A stretch of 64,000 nt of DNA, taken from contig JAQFVV010012420.1 of the NCBI GenBank assembly GCA_028023455.1, positions 932,001-996,000 of the forward strand, in the 5' to 3' direction. Both the position numbers and the translations under genes were made by a program. Shown piece after piece: positions 63,055-64,000 of this stretch. Source of the DNA: Epiperipatus broadwayi. Taxonomy: Eukaryota > Onychophora > Udeonychophora > Euonychophora > Peripatidae. The notes under the pieces are model-generated. The model searched no databases. It saw only the letters and a list, made by a program, of their open reading frames with translations, and had not been told where the DNA came from. Position 1 is the first letter of the stretch. Every line of letters starts with the position of its first letter.

Positions 63055-64000
63055 ATAGTAGCAAACTCTTCTATGCAACTCATATTAATCAATTGATGCT
63101 GAAAGGTTTTGCATAAAATCTCTATCTAGTGCCTATTCATCAAATATCTTCTGACTAGTTTTTAGTTTGTGGCTTTTGTTAGTGAGGAGTCTTGGGTCTG
63201 ACACCACTGCATCTACATCTTTAATGTAACCCTCCAGAATCCACCCATTTAGCTATTTAGTAAACTACAATGCTATGAATCCACAATAAAAACAAAATAT
63301 TTTTAATTCAGGCTAATTCACTTGTATAGTCATATAATCTGAATTCAGTTCAGTATCTATATCTTTAAGAAAAAGGTGGATGTTGGAGGGTTGCATTAGA
63401 TCCAAAGATCTAGGTGCAGTGCTCTCAGATGCAAGACTTCTCACTGATGAAAGCCACAATATAGAAACTAATCTGGGGATATTGGATGAATAGATATTAG
63501 ATAGAGATTTTATGCACAAACTATCTAGCATTCATTGATTACTATAGCTTTCACTGGGTGGCACTACTGTATGGAAAATTTGATACCATTTTAACAGTTT
63601 CTGTAAGAACAGAATGATCATGTGATGTTTTAATGCTTTATTACCAATCCTGCCCATAGGTTGATGGTGACTATGGTTACTAAAAAACTAAAGACACTAA
63701 ACTAAAATGTATATATACTGAACTGGATTCAGATATGTATGATTACATAAGTGATTTATCTTGGATTAAAAACATCATATTTTTCATTTTGGACTCATAG
63801 CTTTACAGCAGCTAAATAGATAAAAGATGGTTATTTGAGGGTTGCATTAGATCCAAAGATCTAGGTGCAGTACTCTCAGATCCAAAGGTCCTCACTGATG
63901 AAAGTCACAAGCTAGAAACTAGTCTAGGAATATTGAATGGGTAGGCATTAGATAGGGATTTTATGCACAAATCTAGCGTCAATTTATTGCTTTGGGTGGC
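63055..64000. repeat. foldback repeat array, copies 6-8, cut by window end
   Basis: The left arm is at 63058-63230 (gcaaactctt, tctatctagtgcctattcat). The first right arm is at 63390-63585 (tctcactgatgaaagcc, ggatattggatgaatag). The internal module is at 63640-63840 (taccaatcctgcccatagg). A second right arm from 63843 runs off the end. The order arm, module, arm suggests a long element or a short tandem array. Confidence 0.8.

Noticed and set aside
1-64000. CRISPR array, operons, bacterial promoters or ribosome binding sites
   Set aside because: No regularly spaced repeats with unique spacers and no compact gene arrangement; spliceosomal exons and retroelements show a eukaryotic genome.

Overview
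The window is non-coding-rich, strongly AT-biased DNA (I judge roughly three quarters A+T by eye; not computed) from a metazoan, most likely an invertebrate. The evidence is a split ephrin gene with spliceosomal introns, several families of non-LTR retrotransposon, Penelope-like elements with GIY-YIG endonuclease, hAT transposons with 8-bp target-site duplications and many tRNA-derived SINE remnants. Nothing looks bacterial, and I cannot name the species.

The only host gene I recognise is an ephrin on the + strand. One exon (47093-47225) carries the start of the ephrin receptor-binding domain and a second (59090-59249) carries most of the rest. They are separated by an 11.9-kb intron and join in phase. 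The signal-peptide exon and the exon with the last conserved cysteine and membrane anchor were not found; they may lie outside the window.

Layout: 1-2030 is a minus-strand LINE copy with a SINE and a direct repeat inserted. 2297-6875 is a nearly complete hAT element with a frameshifted ZMYM1-like transposase and a second hAT-type MITE nested in it. 7.6-11.8 kb holds an inverted-repeat family and two weak exon candidates. 11.8-13.4 kb holds a foldback repeat and a young LINE 3' fragment. 14.2-14.8 kb is a head-to-head SINE pair, 16.0-19.0 kb a long degenerate LINE copy and 19.1-19.6 kb a hAT-type MITE. 21.1-23.0 kb is a composite of foldback repeats and a duplicated segment. 23.6 kb and 27.6-28.2 kb are hairpin/MITE elements. 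29.2-32.0 kb is a second LINE family (minus), and 32.9-34.1 and 36.1-38.7 kb are minus-strand copies of the first LINE family. 38.9-47.1 kb is AT-rich and empty apart from a minisatellite. The ephrin intron contains a Penelope-like cluster (50.5-55.3 kb) and another SINE-pair element (58.3-58.7 kb). The window ends in more copies of the foldback repeat.

The genes do not form a pathway. The window is one long-intron developmental gene, or part of it, in a landscape of nested, decaying mobile elements. The most notable structures are the tandem and inverted Penelope-like elements with a tRNA-like module, the head-to-head SINE pair family and the abundant foldback repeat with arms of about 110-170 bp.
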